From NCBI GenBank assembly GCA_946413695.1, contig CAMKLV010000066.1, forward strand, positions 1-19,394: DNA of 19,394 nt, read 5' to 3'. Each line of letters opens with the position of its first letter. Position 1 is the stretch's first letter. This DNA is from Firm-04 sp946413695 (GTDB taxonomy: Bacteria; Bacillota; Clostridia; Oscillospirales; Ruminococcaceae). This document shows positions 1 through 6,697 of the stretch, piece after piece. Both the position numbers and the translations under genes were made by a program. The notes beneath the pieces were generated by a model. The model was given only the letters and a program-made list of their open reading frames with translations, ran no database searches and was not told the origin of the DNA.

Positions 1-250
1 CTGTGATGTCATGCTGTCAATGCTCGATTGTCTTCGTGCTGTCAGGCTGTGATGTCATGCTGTCAATGCTCGATTGTCTTCGTGCTGTCAGGCTGTGATG
101 TCATTCTGTCAACCCTAACTGTCCTTCATGTTGTCCTTTGTGGAAATATTCTCTGTCCATTGTCAAAACCTGAGGTGTCGAATTGCTGCTGTCGCGATCA
201 TGATGTTCTGCGTGATGTCAAGTGCCTGTCCGGACCATGTTGTCTTATCA
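1..250. repeat. TGTC-rich quasi-periodic array with 46-bp tandem units
   Basis: Two identical 46-bp units occupy 1-46 and 47-92, and a third copy starts at 93 and decays after about 20 bases. Each unit carries four TGTC tetramers, spaced 8, 14, 11 and 13 bases. After the exact repeats stop, TGTC continues at 107, 120, 132, 154, 161, 176, 190, 216, 227 and 241, giving 19 copies in 244 bases where about one is expected by chance. Because 46 is not a multiple of three, each unit shifts frame, so the array is unlikely to be coding. It runs off the left edge and lies downstream of the SPFH gene. Its function is unknown; candidates are protein-binding iterons or a decaying minisatellite. Confidence 0.8.
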
Positions 251-334
251 GAAGCCGTGAAGATTGTGCGGGGATGATGCTGTGTTGAAGTTGAAGTGCT
301 GCGACGATGTTTCGGAAACCGGCTTTGATACAAA

Positions 335-1243
335 TTATTCAGCTGCAGGCGCTGCTGCCTGCTGTGCGGTGCCTGTGCCCGTTCCGGTACTGCCGGTGAT
401 ATCGAGCAGCAGAGAAGAATCGCTGCCGCTGACTTTCGGCACGGCGCCGTCCCATTTTTCGAGCATCTTGTTCTGGAGCACCAGCTCCGTCAGCGACTTG
501 TTCAGCAGATCGTTTGCGTCTGCCTGTGCCTGCGCCTTCTTGAGCGTTGCGTCTGCCTCTGCTTCGGCGGCAATGACCTTTTTCTTTGCCTCTGCCTCAG
601 CGATGACGATTGCCTGCTCCTGCTCGGTTTTTGTCTTGAGGAGATTCTGCTCGGCGACCTGCTTCTGCTCGATCGCGGCATTGAACTCGGCGGAGAAATC
701 AAAGTTCACAATGTTGAACTTCTCGATCTGGATGCCGTACTCGCTGACCTTGTTGCTGAGCGTTTCCTTGATCTGCTCGCCGACTGCGGTGCGCTCGGTG
801 ATGAGCTGCTCCGCGGTGTACTTTGCGGTGACCGATTTGACGCTCTCCTGCACGGCAGGCGTCAGCACAACGGCTTCGTAATCATTGCCGATGTTGCGGT
901 AGATATGTGCGGATTCCGCCGAGGCGATGCGGTAGTTGACCGCGATCACGCTGTTGACGGTCTGCAGGTCCTTGGAGACGGCGGTCGCGTCGCCCTCAAA
1001 CACCTGAATCTGGTTGCTCACATCAACAACCTCCTGCACGAACGGGGCTTTGAAGTGGAAGCCCTCGGCGAGGGTACGGTCGCTGACCTTGCCGAGCGTT
1101 ACGATGACGCCGGTGTGTCCGGCGGGGACGCTCGCGGTCGCGGTCGCCAGCAGGATGATGCCTGCGGTCAAGCCGATTGCTGCACCGGCGATCTTGCCGG
1201 CAACGCCCTTTTTCTTTACAGTGTAGGTCTCATTGGTATTCAT
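335..1243 (-). CDS. SPFH/prohibitin-domain membrane protein
   Basis: A 302-residue protein of the SPFH (stomatin/prohibitin/flotillin/HflK) superfamily. The family forms membrane-bound oligomers that scaffold microdomains or control membrane proteases. Visible parts: one hydrophobic segment at about residues 17-38, an SPFH domain at about 40-185 with the VPAGHTGVIVTLGKV entry typical of prohibitin-like members, an Ala/Glu/Lys-rich coiled coil at about 190-250, and a Gly/Thr then Ala-rich tail. The start chosen is the ATG at 1243, which has AAAGG nine bases upstream. An in-frame ATG at 1252 directly abuts that Shine-Dalgarno and is less likely. The gene appears monocistronic, with its own promoter at 1308-1336. 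Family assignment is secure; the client protein is not evident. Confidence 0.9.
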   Translation of the reverse strand: MNTNETYTVKKKGVAGKIAGAAIGLTAGIILLATATASVPAGHTGVIVTLGKVSDRTLAEGFHFKAPFVQEVVDVSNQIQVFEGDATAVSKDLQTVNSVIAVNYRIASAESAHIYRNIGNDYEAVVLTPAVQESVKSVTAKYTAEQLITERTAVGEQIKETLSNKVSEYGIQIEKFNIVNFDFSAEFNAAIEQKQVAEQNLLKTKTEQEQAIVIAEAEAKKKVIAAEAEADATLKKAQAQADANDLLNKSLTELVLQNKMLEKWDGAVPKVSGSDSSLLLDITGSTGTGTGTAQQAAAPAAE

Positions 1244-1307
1244 AAGTAACATCCTTTCGTGGGGCGGGCGCCGCGTCTCTGCGGTGTTTTTCCCTCCCGA
1301 TGGTCTA

Positions 1308-1336
1308 ATGATACCACGTTTCCGGACAATTTGCAA
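1308..1336 (-). promoter_or_regulatory. Sigma-A-type promoter for the SPFH gene
   Basis: Reading the minus strand, TTGCAA (1331-1336) is followed after exactly 17 bases by TATCAT (1308-1313). The downstream gene starts at 1243, leaving a leader of about 60 bases. Confidence 0.6.
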
Positions 1337-1343
1337 AGCCCGA

Positions 1344-1696
1344 GAAAATGCCGTAAAAATTTTAGGATGAATATTTCGGCAGTTTTCTCCGGATTGCTAC
1401 GGATTCCTCACTTTTTCATATATGGTCATATTTTGCGAGGAACGAATCTATCACATCATAAAATATACGTATCTACTAAGAAAACTATTTCTTTTGAGGG
1501 TGGAAGCGTCTCGAAGATTCCGGATGCTATTATATGTTTTGACTAATTTGCGGCAATCACCTGTTTTGCAGCGCATTTCCTGCATATTCTGCAAGGCGCC
1601 TGCACCGCCTCGCCGCGATTCGGAACACATGCTCCAGAAAGCACAGACCGTGCCGCGCGCAGGCATTCTGCAAAAATCAGACGATCTTGCGCAGGC
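1344..1696. other. Gene-free spacer between the exporter operon and the SPFH promoter
   Basis: No convincing gene on either strand. The part from about 1380 to 1560 is clearly more A/T-rich than its surroundings, and the part from about 1580 to 1696 is G/C-rich. Reading frames here lack ribosome binding sites and recognisable protein sequence. No RNA structure was recognised apart from the terminator that follows. Confidence 0.5.
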
Positions 1697-1736
1697 AAAA
1701 AGCAGCCGCCGGAAAGGACACCCCTCCGGCGGCTGC
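1697..1736 (-). terminator. Rho-independent terminator of the exporter operon
   Basis: A perfect 12-bp stem (1702-1713 with 1725-1736, GCAGCCGCCGGA against its complement) has an 11-base loop and, on the minus strand, is followed by TTTTT (1697-1701). It lies 17 bases beyond the stop of the last permease gene. Confidence 0.88.
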
Positions 1737-1752
1737 ATGATATACAATCATA

Positions 1753-2358
1753 TTAGTATTCCGCTTCGCGCAGCGCCCGGACGCTCAGCATCCGCGAGAG
1801 AAGGAACCCCAGCAGCATGCACAGCCCGAGCACCATTGTCCCGACAGAACGGTTTTCGGGGGAAAACCAGTAGAACCAGTCGATCACGCCGAACCCGAAA
1901 AACGGAAACAGCACATAGACCGGCAGCAGCAGCAGCGCCGCGATTCTGCCTGCCGCGATCCCGAAGCGGAATGTTACGGGCAGATAGACCGCAGGCATCA
2001 GCAGACAATGCGTTCCGAGCACGCCGAGCATGCAGAGGTCAATCGGGCTGTTCATATGCCGGATTTCATAATATAAATGTGCAGCCAGAAGCAGGCAGGT
2101 CAGGACAGCAGTCATGATATAGTAGAAATCCGCGTAGCTGCTGCGTTTCACAGGCATTGCCGGATACCAGCGGTCAAAATGCGAGACTGCGTCCCTGTTC
2201 AGCGAGAACAGCGGCAGCACCGCAATGACAAACGGCAGGATCATCTCTGCAAATTCAAAGTAACCCACATAACAGAACAAGCAAACCGCAAGCACAAACA
2301 GCAGCAGGCATATCCACTTTCCCTGCGTGTACCATTCTTTTGTCAGCATCGCGCGCAT
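1753..2358 (-). CDS. ABC-2 type transporter permease, copy 4 of the operon
   Basis: A 201-residue integral membrane protein with about six hydrophobic segments, last gene of the minus-strand exporter operon. It is paralogous to the three permeases upstream: it starts MRAMLTKEWY like their MKGLLxKxxY, has the loop HFDRWYPAMPVKRSSYADFYY (matching SHWDRYVFGLPFNRR and SRFESYRLTLPVKRR), and the VYLPVTFRFG motif. These are marks of the ABC2_membrane_5-like family. The ATG at 2358 is chosen because it aligns with the paralogues and has GGGAG nine bases upstream; the frame remains open further upstream but overlaps the preceding gene. It begins five bases after that gene's stop, so coupled translation is likely. 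The transported substrate is unknown. Confidence 0.85.
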   Translation of the reverse strand: MRAMLTKEWYTQGKWICLLLFVLAVCLFCYVGYFEFAEMILPFVIAVLPLFSLNRDAVSHFDRWYPAMPVKRSSYADFYYIMTAVLTCLLLAAHLYYEIRHMNSPIDLCMLGVLGTHCLLMPAVYLPVTFRFGIAAGRIAALLLLPVYVLFPFFGFGVIDWFYWFSPENRSVGTMVLGLCMLLGFLLSRMLSVRALREAEY

Positions 2359-2363
2359 CAGAA

Positions 2364-2690
2364 TCACTCCCCTGCAGACGGTTGTTTTTTCCGCTTCATA
2401 CTGACGGCAAAACAGATCACCATGAGCAGAAACAGCGGCGCTGCCACAAGGAAAAGCATATCCTCTGCATGCCCGATGCAGAACTCGCAGTGGCATTGCG
2501 CGTTTTTGATTTCCAGCGCCGACGGCAGCCCGAAACATACCGCGAGCACACCGTTGAGGATACTCATGACGCCTGCGCAGCTTACACGCTGCATTTTCGC
2601 AGCAATCAGCTTTCCGATCAGCCCCGTGACAAGGACTGAGATTCCGCCGATCATCCCCCAGTTTACAAAAATCCGCAAAAGAAACTCCAT
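2364..2690 (-). CDS. Small three-TM membrane protein with a Cys/His cluster
   Basis: A 108-residue protein with hydrophobic segments at about 11-31, 40-60 and 77-97 and a basic tail (KRKKQ). Between segments 2 and 3 is a compact run of potential metal ligands: C66, H67, C68, C71 and H74. The start has a strong AAGGAGG eight bases upstream. I do not recognise the family. Its place between permease genes in one operon suggests an accessory subunit or immunity-type partner of the transporter; this is inference from position only. Confidence 0.75.
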   Translation of the reverse strand: MEFLLRIFVNWGMIGGISVLVTGLIGKLIAAKMQRVSCAGVMSILNGVLAVCFGLPSALEIKNAQCHCEFCIGHAEDMLFLVAAPLFLLMVICFAVSMKRKKQPSAGE

Positions 2691-2720
2691 GATAATCCCT
2701 CCTTAAAATGTCTGCGATGA

Positions 2721-3221
2721 TTACGGATAATACGCCGCAAAGGTATCCAGATAGTATTCTGCCATGGTCAGCTTTTCGCCGCCCGCCAAGTCGAAATGTC
2801 CGGTCTCAGGTACCTTGCGCAGCACATCGCGCCGGCTTGTACGGATCTGCGTGATCATGCTGTCCTCCATGCGGTAGGCGAAAAAATACGGCTTTTCCGC
2901 TGCATAGTATCCGTTTGTCGAAGCCGTAAACGGCGCAATCGACGAATCGTCCGGCGTAACCGTCATGGTATCGCCCTCGATTCTGCCGTATCCGGTATAG
3001 TTTCCCTGCGGCAGCGGCGTATCCGCTTCGATCATCATTGTGTTCAGCAGATTATACATGTTTTTGGCTTCATTATTATGCTGAAACAGAAACTCCTTTG
3101 TCTGCTTGTTTTTGAATATGACCAGTCCTGTCCAGATCAGCGCGGCAGCCGCAGTCAGGATCAGCAGAAACAGGATTGTTTTCCGTCCGTGCTTTGCAGT
3201 TTTTTTCGTTGCGTCTTTCAT
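2721..3221 (-). CDS. Single-pass membrane protein of the exporter operon, function unknown
   Basis: A 166-residue protein with a basic N-terminus (MKDATKKTAKHGRK), one transmembrane segment at about 15-36 and an extracytoplasmic domain of about 130 residues, including a GYGRIEGDTMTVTPDDSS beta-type stretch. ATG 3221 is preferred because AAAGGGG lies eight bases upstream; a GTG at 3230 in frame overlaps the ribosome site. The family is not recognised. It sits between permease genes with short gaps (17 bases after the preceding stop), so it is probably made with the transporter and may be an outside-facing accessory or sensor. Confidence 0.75.
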   Translation of the reverse strand: MKDATKKTAKHGRKTILFLLILTAAAALIWTGLVIFKNKQTKEFLFQHNNEAKNMYNLLNTMMIEADTPLPQGNYTGYGRIEGDTMTVTPDDSSIAPFTASTNGYYAAEKPYFFAYRMEDSMITQIRTSRRDVLRKVPETGHFDLAGGEKLTMAEYYLDTFAAYYP

Positions 3222-3238
3222 ATTGCACACCCCTTTTG

Positions 3239-3856
3239 TCAGAATTCACGTTTTTCGATCAGCCTGCGGGAAAGCAGCCATGAGACAGAGAACAGCACTG
3301 TCACAACCGGACCCGGCAGCAGCTCATACCATGAATAAGAGGCTGATACAGTCACCGCACCCTCTGTCGGCATCGTCAGGATTGCGACGAGGATCATCAT
3401 CGGAAACGCCATCATATGCAGTACCAGCACAATCATTGCAGCAATCATACCGGCAATCCGCCCGAAGCGGAATGTCAGCGGCAGAAACACAGCGGGCATC
3501 AGCAGACAGAATGCCGTGAGAATTGAAAGATAATACAGTTTCAGTTCCATTTGATTCCGCAGCAGCATCAGCAGCGAAAACAGCAGCAGAATCACGGTCA
3601 GAAGCAGCACTGTCAGATAGTATGCATCTGCGATTGTGCGCCGCTTCACCGGCAGTGTCAGCCGATAGCTTTCAAAGCGGGATTGTGCATCTGCGGCAAA
3701 GAGCGGGCACGGGAGCACCGCGATCCCCATTGCTGCGAACGGAATCACGAATGCAGCTGACGATGAACCGGACAAGGACAGCATCAAAACAATCGCAGCA
3801 GCAATCAGAACCGGAATCCGGAGCGAATACAGATTCCGGAGCAGTAAGCCTTTCAT
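3239..3856 (-). CDS. ABC-2 type transporter permease, copy 3 of the operon
   Basis: A 205-residue polytopic membrane protein starting MKGLLLRNLY, with the family loop ESYRLTLPVKRRTIADAYY, the VFLPLTFRFG motif before a late hydrophobic segment, and a C-terminus LLSRRLIEKREF matching the RREF endings of its paralogues. The ATG at 3856 has GAGGGGG six bases upstream. The frame is open far upstream (to 4135) only because it shadows the preceding gene. It is one of four paralogous permeases served by a single ATPase in this operon. Known family role: the membrane half of an ABC exporter; the substrate is not deducible. Confidence 0.87.
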   Translation of the reverse strand: MKGLLLRNLYSLRIPVLIAAAIVLMLSLSGSSSAAFVIPFAAMGIAVLPCPLFAADAQSRFESYRLTLPVKRRTIADAYYLTVLLLTVILLLFSLLMLLRNQMELKLYYLSILTAFCLLMPAVFLPLTFRFGRIAGMIAAMIVLVLHMMAFPMMILVAILTMPTEGAVTVSASYSWYELLPGPVVTVLFSVSWLLSRRLIEKREF

Positions 3857-3867
3857 AGGTATCCCCC

Positions 3868-4497
3868 TCAGAATTCGCGGCGTGTATAGAACCGGACCGA
3901 CAGCATCCACGAGACTGCAAACAGCGCAAGCAGCACAGCCGCGCCGATGCCGCAGACCAAAACAGGCGGTGTTGTATTCAGTTCCTGCGGCAGATAAGGC
4001 AGCAGGATGCTCTGCATGTTGAACATGATAAATCCTGCTGTCACCAGACCGATCACGGCTAACATCGCCATGCGCGCCTTTGCCGTGCCGAGTTTGAAGT
4101 TCAGCGGATACAGCACCGCCGGAAACAGAAGGCACAGCGTGAGCGACGAGAACATGGCCGGCAGCGCTTCGTCAAAGGTCATCGCGCCGGTTTTCACGAT
4201 CAGGAGCGACATCAGCAGCATGACCGCCGCGCCGAACACGGTCAGGAGCAGTGTCATGATGTACTTTGATGAAACGATCATGCGGCGATTGAACGGCAGC
4301 CCGAATACATAGCGATCCCAGTGACTGGTTTCGTCCATCGTCATCAGCGAGATCGGCGTCATCGCGAACATCACACCGATATATGTCAGGAAAAACGGAT
4401 TTTTCAGCAGAACGCCCAGCAGGATGAACAGCGGGATAAAGAGTCCTGTCGGGGAGGTGAGCAGCATGTAGAATTCTTTTGTCAGTAAGCCTTTCAT
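3868..4497 (-). CDS. ABC-2 type transporter permease, copy 2 of the operon
   Basis: A 209-residue protein with about six membrane segments. It begins MKGLLTKEFY, has DETSHWDRYVFGLPFNRR followed by IVSSKYIMT (the best match here to the family's LPxxRxxIVxxKY loop), a VLYPLNFKLG motif, and ends SVRFYTRREF. The start at 4497 has AAAGGAAC five bases upstream. It lies 13 bases after the stop of permease 1. Closest known arrangements are the permeases of the Bacillus Ytr and staphylococcal Pmt systems, which also pair with a short GntR regulator; that analogy is inferred from gene order and family. Confidence 0.88.
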   Translation of the reverse strand: MKGLLTKEFYMLLTSPTGLFIPLFILLGVLLKNPFFLTYIGVMFAMTPISLMTMDETSHWDRYVFGLPFNRRMIVSSKYIMTLLLTVFGAAVMLLMSLLIVKTGAMTFDEALPAMFSSLTLCLLFPAVLYPLNFKLGTAKARMAMLAVIGLVTAGFIMFNMQSILLPYLPQELNTTPPVLVCGIGAAVLLALFAVSWMLSVRFYTRREF

Positions 4498-4510
4498 GAT
4501 GAGTTCCTTT

Positions 4511-5212
4511 CTAGAATGAACGCCTGCGGAATCCGCGGCGGGCAAGCAGCCATGAGAGCAGCGTCAGCACGGCATAGCCTGCAAGTGTACAGAGAATGAT
4601 GCGGCTTTTATCCGCTTCCAGAATTTTGTTGAGTGCCGCAACCGCGGATACATGCTCCCGAATCTGCGGGAACAGCCGGATCAGCGCGATAATCGGATAG
4701 TAAAACGGGATGTATGCAGGATCGGGAAACGAAATCGCTGCCGAGAACACGCCTGCAAAGAGGATCACCAGTGTCATCATCAGGACATTTGTTTTCCGTG
4801 CGCCGAAGCGGAAGCTGAACGGATAATACAGCGCGGGCATCACGATGCTGGGCATCACGGCGCCGGTCACCCATGCCGCCGCTGAGACTGCATCCGGAAA
4901 CTCCGGCGTCAGCGCGATCAGCACGCCCGCACCGATGCACAGCGCCGAAATCAACGTCAGCAGCAGCGAGACCAGATATTTTTCCGCGACAATCGTGCTG
5001 CGCGCATAGGGCATGGTCATCTGCCGGATATCCCAGCGGCTGATTTCGTCATTCTGGAGATATGCCAGCGGCAGCACGCCGAGATACACCGCGATAAATG
5101 TCAGCAGATACGGAAGTTTCAGGATCGTGCCGCAGAGCAGCATTGCCATGACGGCGAACAGATGAAACGGCTGACACAGATCGCAGAAGTCCTTGTAAAG
5201 CAACCCTTTCAC
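4511..5212 (-). CDS. ABC-2 type transporter permease, copy 1 of the operon
   Basis: A 233-residue membrane protein, the longest of the four paralogues. It starts at a GTG (5212) with AAGGGGG nine bases upstream, and the GTG aligns with the MKGLL starts of the other copies (MKGLLYKDFC). It has NDEISRWDIRQMTMPYARSTIVAEKY, then LYYPFSFRFG, and ends LLARRGFRRRSF. Compared with copies 2-4 it carries an insert of about 25 residues (around 155-195) before the last membrane segment. It begins three bases after the ATPase stop codon, so the two are probably translated together. Confidence 0.88.
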   Translation of the reverse strand: MKGLLYKDFCDLCQPFHLFAVMAMLLCGTILKLPYLLTFIAVYLGVLPLAYLQNDEISRWDIRQMTMPYARSTIVAEKYLVSLLLTLISALCIGAGVLIALTPEFPDAVSAAAWVTGAVMPSIVMPALYYPFSFRFGARKTNVLMMTLVILFAGVFSAAISFPDPAYIPFYYPIIALIRLFPQIREHVSAVAALNKILEADKSRIILCTLAGYAVLTLLSWLLARRGFRRRSF

Positions 5213-5215
5213 AGG

Positions 5216-6046
5216 TCACTCCCCCTTTGCCATGTAGACAAACAGCTCCTCAATTGTCACCGGCCGGACATCGAATGTCTGCGGCACAAGCGTGCGGTCT
5301 ACGATTGCCTCGGCGCCGTATTTTGTAATTTTCTTGCCCTTGACCGCATCCGGCACAAGTTCCCCGAGCTTTTCTTCTGTTGTCTGCAGGAAGCCGTACT
5401 GCTCAAGCAGGCGGTCTTTCTCCTCGCAGAGCATCATCTTGCCCTTGTGGATAAACGCAATATAATCACAGATTTTTTCAAGGTCGCTGACTATGTGCGA
5501 CGAAATCAGAATCGCGTGATCGTCCTCGCGCGTGAAGTCATTGAGAATTTCCAGCAGCTCCTCGCGCACCAGCGGATCCAGTCCGGCAGTCGGTTCGTCG
5601 AGGATCAGCAGCTTTGCCTGATGCGAAAGCGCAATTGCAAGCCCCAGCTTCATTTTCATGCCCTTGGAGAAGGTCTTGAACTTTTTGTTCTCCGGCAGAT
5701 TGAACTTTTTGAGGTAATCCGCATAGACATCGCTCTGCCAGCTGCGGAACGAGTTTTGCATGATCTTTCCGATCTGCCTGGTGTTGAGTCCTTCCGGCAG
5801 CCCGATCTCATCGAGCACAACACCGATCTCATTGCGCTGCTCCGCGGAAATCTCCTGCCCGAGCAGCCTGATCGTGCCGGAATCGGGGCGGTTCATTTCG
5901 AGCATCGCCTTGATCGTTGTGGTTTTGCCGGCGCCGTTTTCACCGATCAGCCCGAGAATGCAGCCCTGCGGCAGTTCCAGCGAGAGCGGACCGAGCGTAA
6001 AGCCTTTGTAGTTTTTGGTGAGATTGTTGATTTCAATTGCATTCAT
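5216..6046 (-). CDS. ABC transporter ATP-binding protein (YtrB/PmtA-like)
   Basis: A 276-residue cytoplasmic ATPase that would power the permeases encoded next to it. Visible motifs: Walker A GENGAGKT at 35-42, the Q-loop region around 75-80, a divergent signature FSKGM at 126-130 in place of LSGGQ (common in this subfamily), Walker B LLILDEP at 146-152, the D-loop at 155-157 and the switch His in SSH at 182-184. All catalytic residues appear intact. The C-terminal 60 residues (from about 215) form the extra domain usual in ABC-2 exporters. The start has AAAGGAG seven bases upstream and lies 18 bases after the regulator gene. Confidence 0.93.
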   Translation of the reverse strand: MNAIEINNLTKNYKGFTLGPLSLELPQGCILGLIGENGAGKTTTIKAMLEMNRPDSGTIRLLGQEISAEQRNEIGVVLDEIGLPEGLNTRQIGKIMQNSFRSWQSDVYADYLKKFNLPENKKFKTFSKGMKMKLGLAIALSHQAKLLILDEPTAGLDPLVREELLEILNDFTREDDHAILISSHIVSDLEKICDYIAFIHKGKMMLCEEKDRLLEQYGFLQTTEEKLGELVPDAVKGKKITKYGAEAIVDRTLVPQTFDVRPVTIEELFVYMAKGE

Positions 6047-6064
6047 GATGAAGCTCCTTTCAGG

Positions 6065-6433
6065 TCAGTCATCCAGCAGTTCAAACAGGTCGATGATATC
6101 CTGTTTTGTCATGCCGCAGGCGGCGGCAAGCTGCCGGACTTCGAGCAGATGATTTTCGATTTGTTTCAGATGTTCCTCGCGCAGCAGTTCGGTGTTTTTC
6201 GGGGCGACAAAGCAGCCCTTTGCCGGAACGGTATAGAGGAAGCCCTCGCGTTCCAGTTCATCGTAGGCGCGCTTGGTCGTCACGACGCTGATGCGCAGAT
6301 CTTTTGCGAGATTCCGGATCGACGGCAGCGGATCGTTCTCGTTGAGCTCGCCGCTGATAATGAGCGCTTTGATCTGGGTATAGATCTGGTCATAGATCGG
6401 GGCGCCGCTTTTGTTGTCGATAAACAGATTCAT
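6065..6433 (-). CDS. GntR-family transcriptional regulator, YtrA subfamily
   Basis: A 122-residue repressor-type protein: winged helix-turn-helix at about 12-75 (PIYDQIYTQIKALIISGEL, LPSIRNLAKDLRISVVTTKRAYDELEREGFL, VPAKGCFV) and only a short C-terminal helical dimerisation tail, the hallmark of the YtrA subfamily. Such regulators usually repress the ABC-transporter operon they head. ATG 6433 is preferred, with GAGGTG six bases upstream; a start ten residues earlier (6463) would lie within a few bases of the promoter -10 and is unlikely. A partial inverted repeat over the -10 (6456-6478) is a candidate autorepression operator. The ligand is unknown. Confidence 0.92.
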   Translation of the reverse strand: MNLFIDNKSGAPIYDQIYTQIKALIISGELNENDPLPSIRNLAKDLRISVVTTKRAYDELEREGFLYTVPAKGCFVAPKNTELLREEHLKQIENHLLEVRQLAAACGMTKQDIIDLFELLDD

Positions 6434-6455
6434 ACTCTCACCTCGTTCTGTTCGA

Positions 6456-6478
6456 CTGTTCATGTACAGTATACACAG
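6456..6478 (-). promoter_or_regulatory. Candidate operator for the GntR regulator
   Basis: A 23-base imperfect inverted repeat of form CTGT-nn-AT-n7-AT-nn-ACAG covers the -10 box and the likely transcription start. Position and symmetry fit autorepression by the first gene of the operon; binding is inferred. Confidence 0.45.
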
Positions 6479-6496
6479 TTAGCACAGATTTGTCAA
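6468..6496 (-). promoter_or_regulatory. Near-consensus sigma-A promoter of the gntR-ABC operon
   Basis: On the minus strand a perfect TTGACA (6491-6496) is followed after 17 bases by TATACT (6468-6473), one mismatch from consensus. So strong a promoter suggests the operon is silent only when repressed. Confidence 0.8.
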
Positions 6497-6618
6497 TAGC
6501 TCAGAGAAATATTTATATTTTAACATTCGAGAGCATGCAAATGATACGGCGGGCGGCGGCGCCCTCAGGTCTTCATAAATCTTTCATCTCCGGCAGCGCC
6601 GCAGATTTCCAAAAACGC

Positions 6619-6647
6619 TTGCATTTTCATACAAATTCTGCTATAAT
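6619..6647 (+). promoter_or_regulatory. Sigma-A promoter of the peptidase operon
   Basis: TTGCAT (6619-6624), 17 bases, then a perfect TATAAT (6642-6647). The first gene starts at 6698 with AAAGGAGG at 6681-6688. It lies back to back with the gntR promoter, with about 120 bases between the two -35 boxes. Confidence 0.75.
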
Positions 6648-6697
6648 ATAATCTGTATAGGTTTATCCATATTTCCACAAAAAGGAGGACTCCGCAC

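Noticed and set aside
1..112. Possible CRISPR array
   Set aside because: The 46-bp units abut without unique spacers, and the rest is a degenerate TGTC series, so it does not have repeat-spacer organisation.
28..288. Cys-rich 86-residue reading frame across the TGTC array
   Set aside because: The 46-base repeat shifts frame each unit, there is no ribosome binding site, and composition is driven by the repeat.
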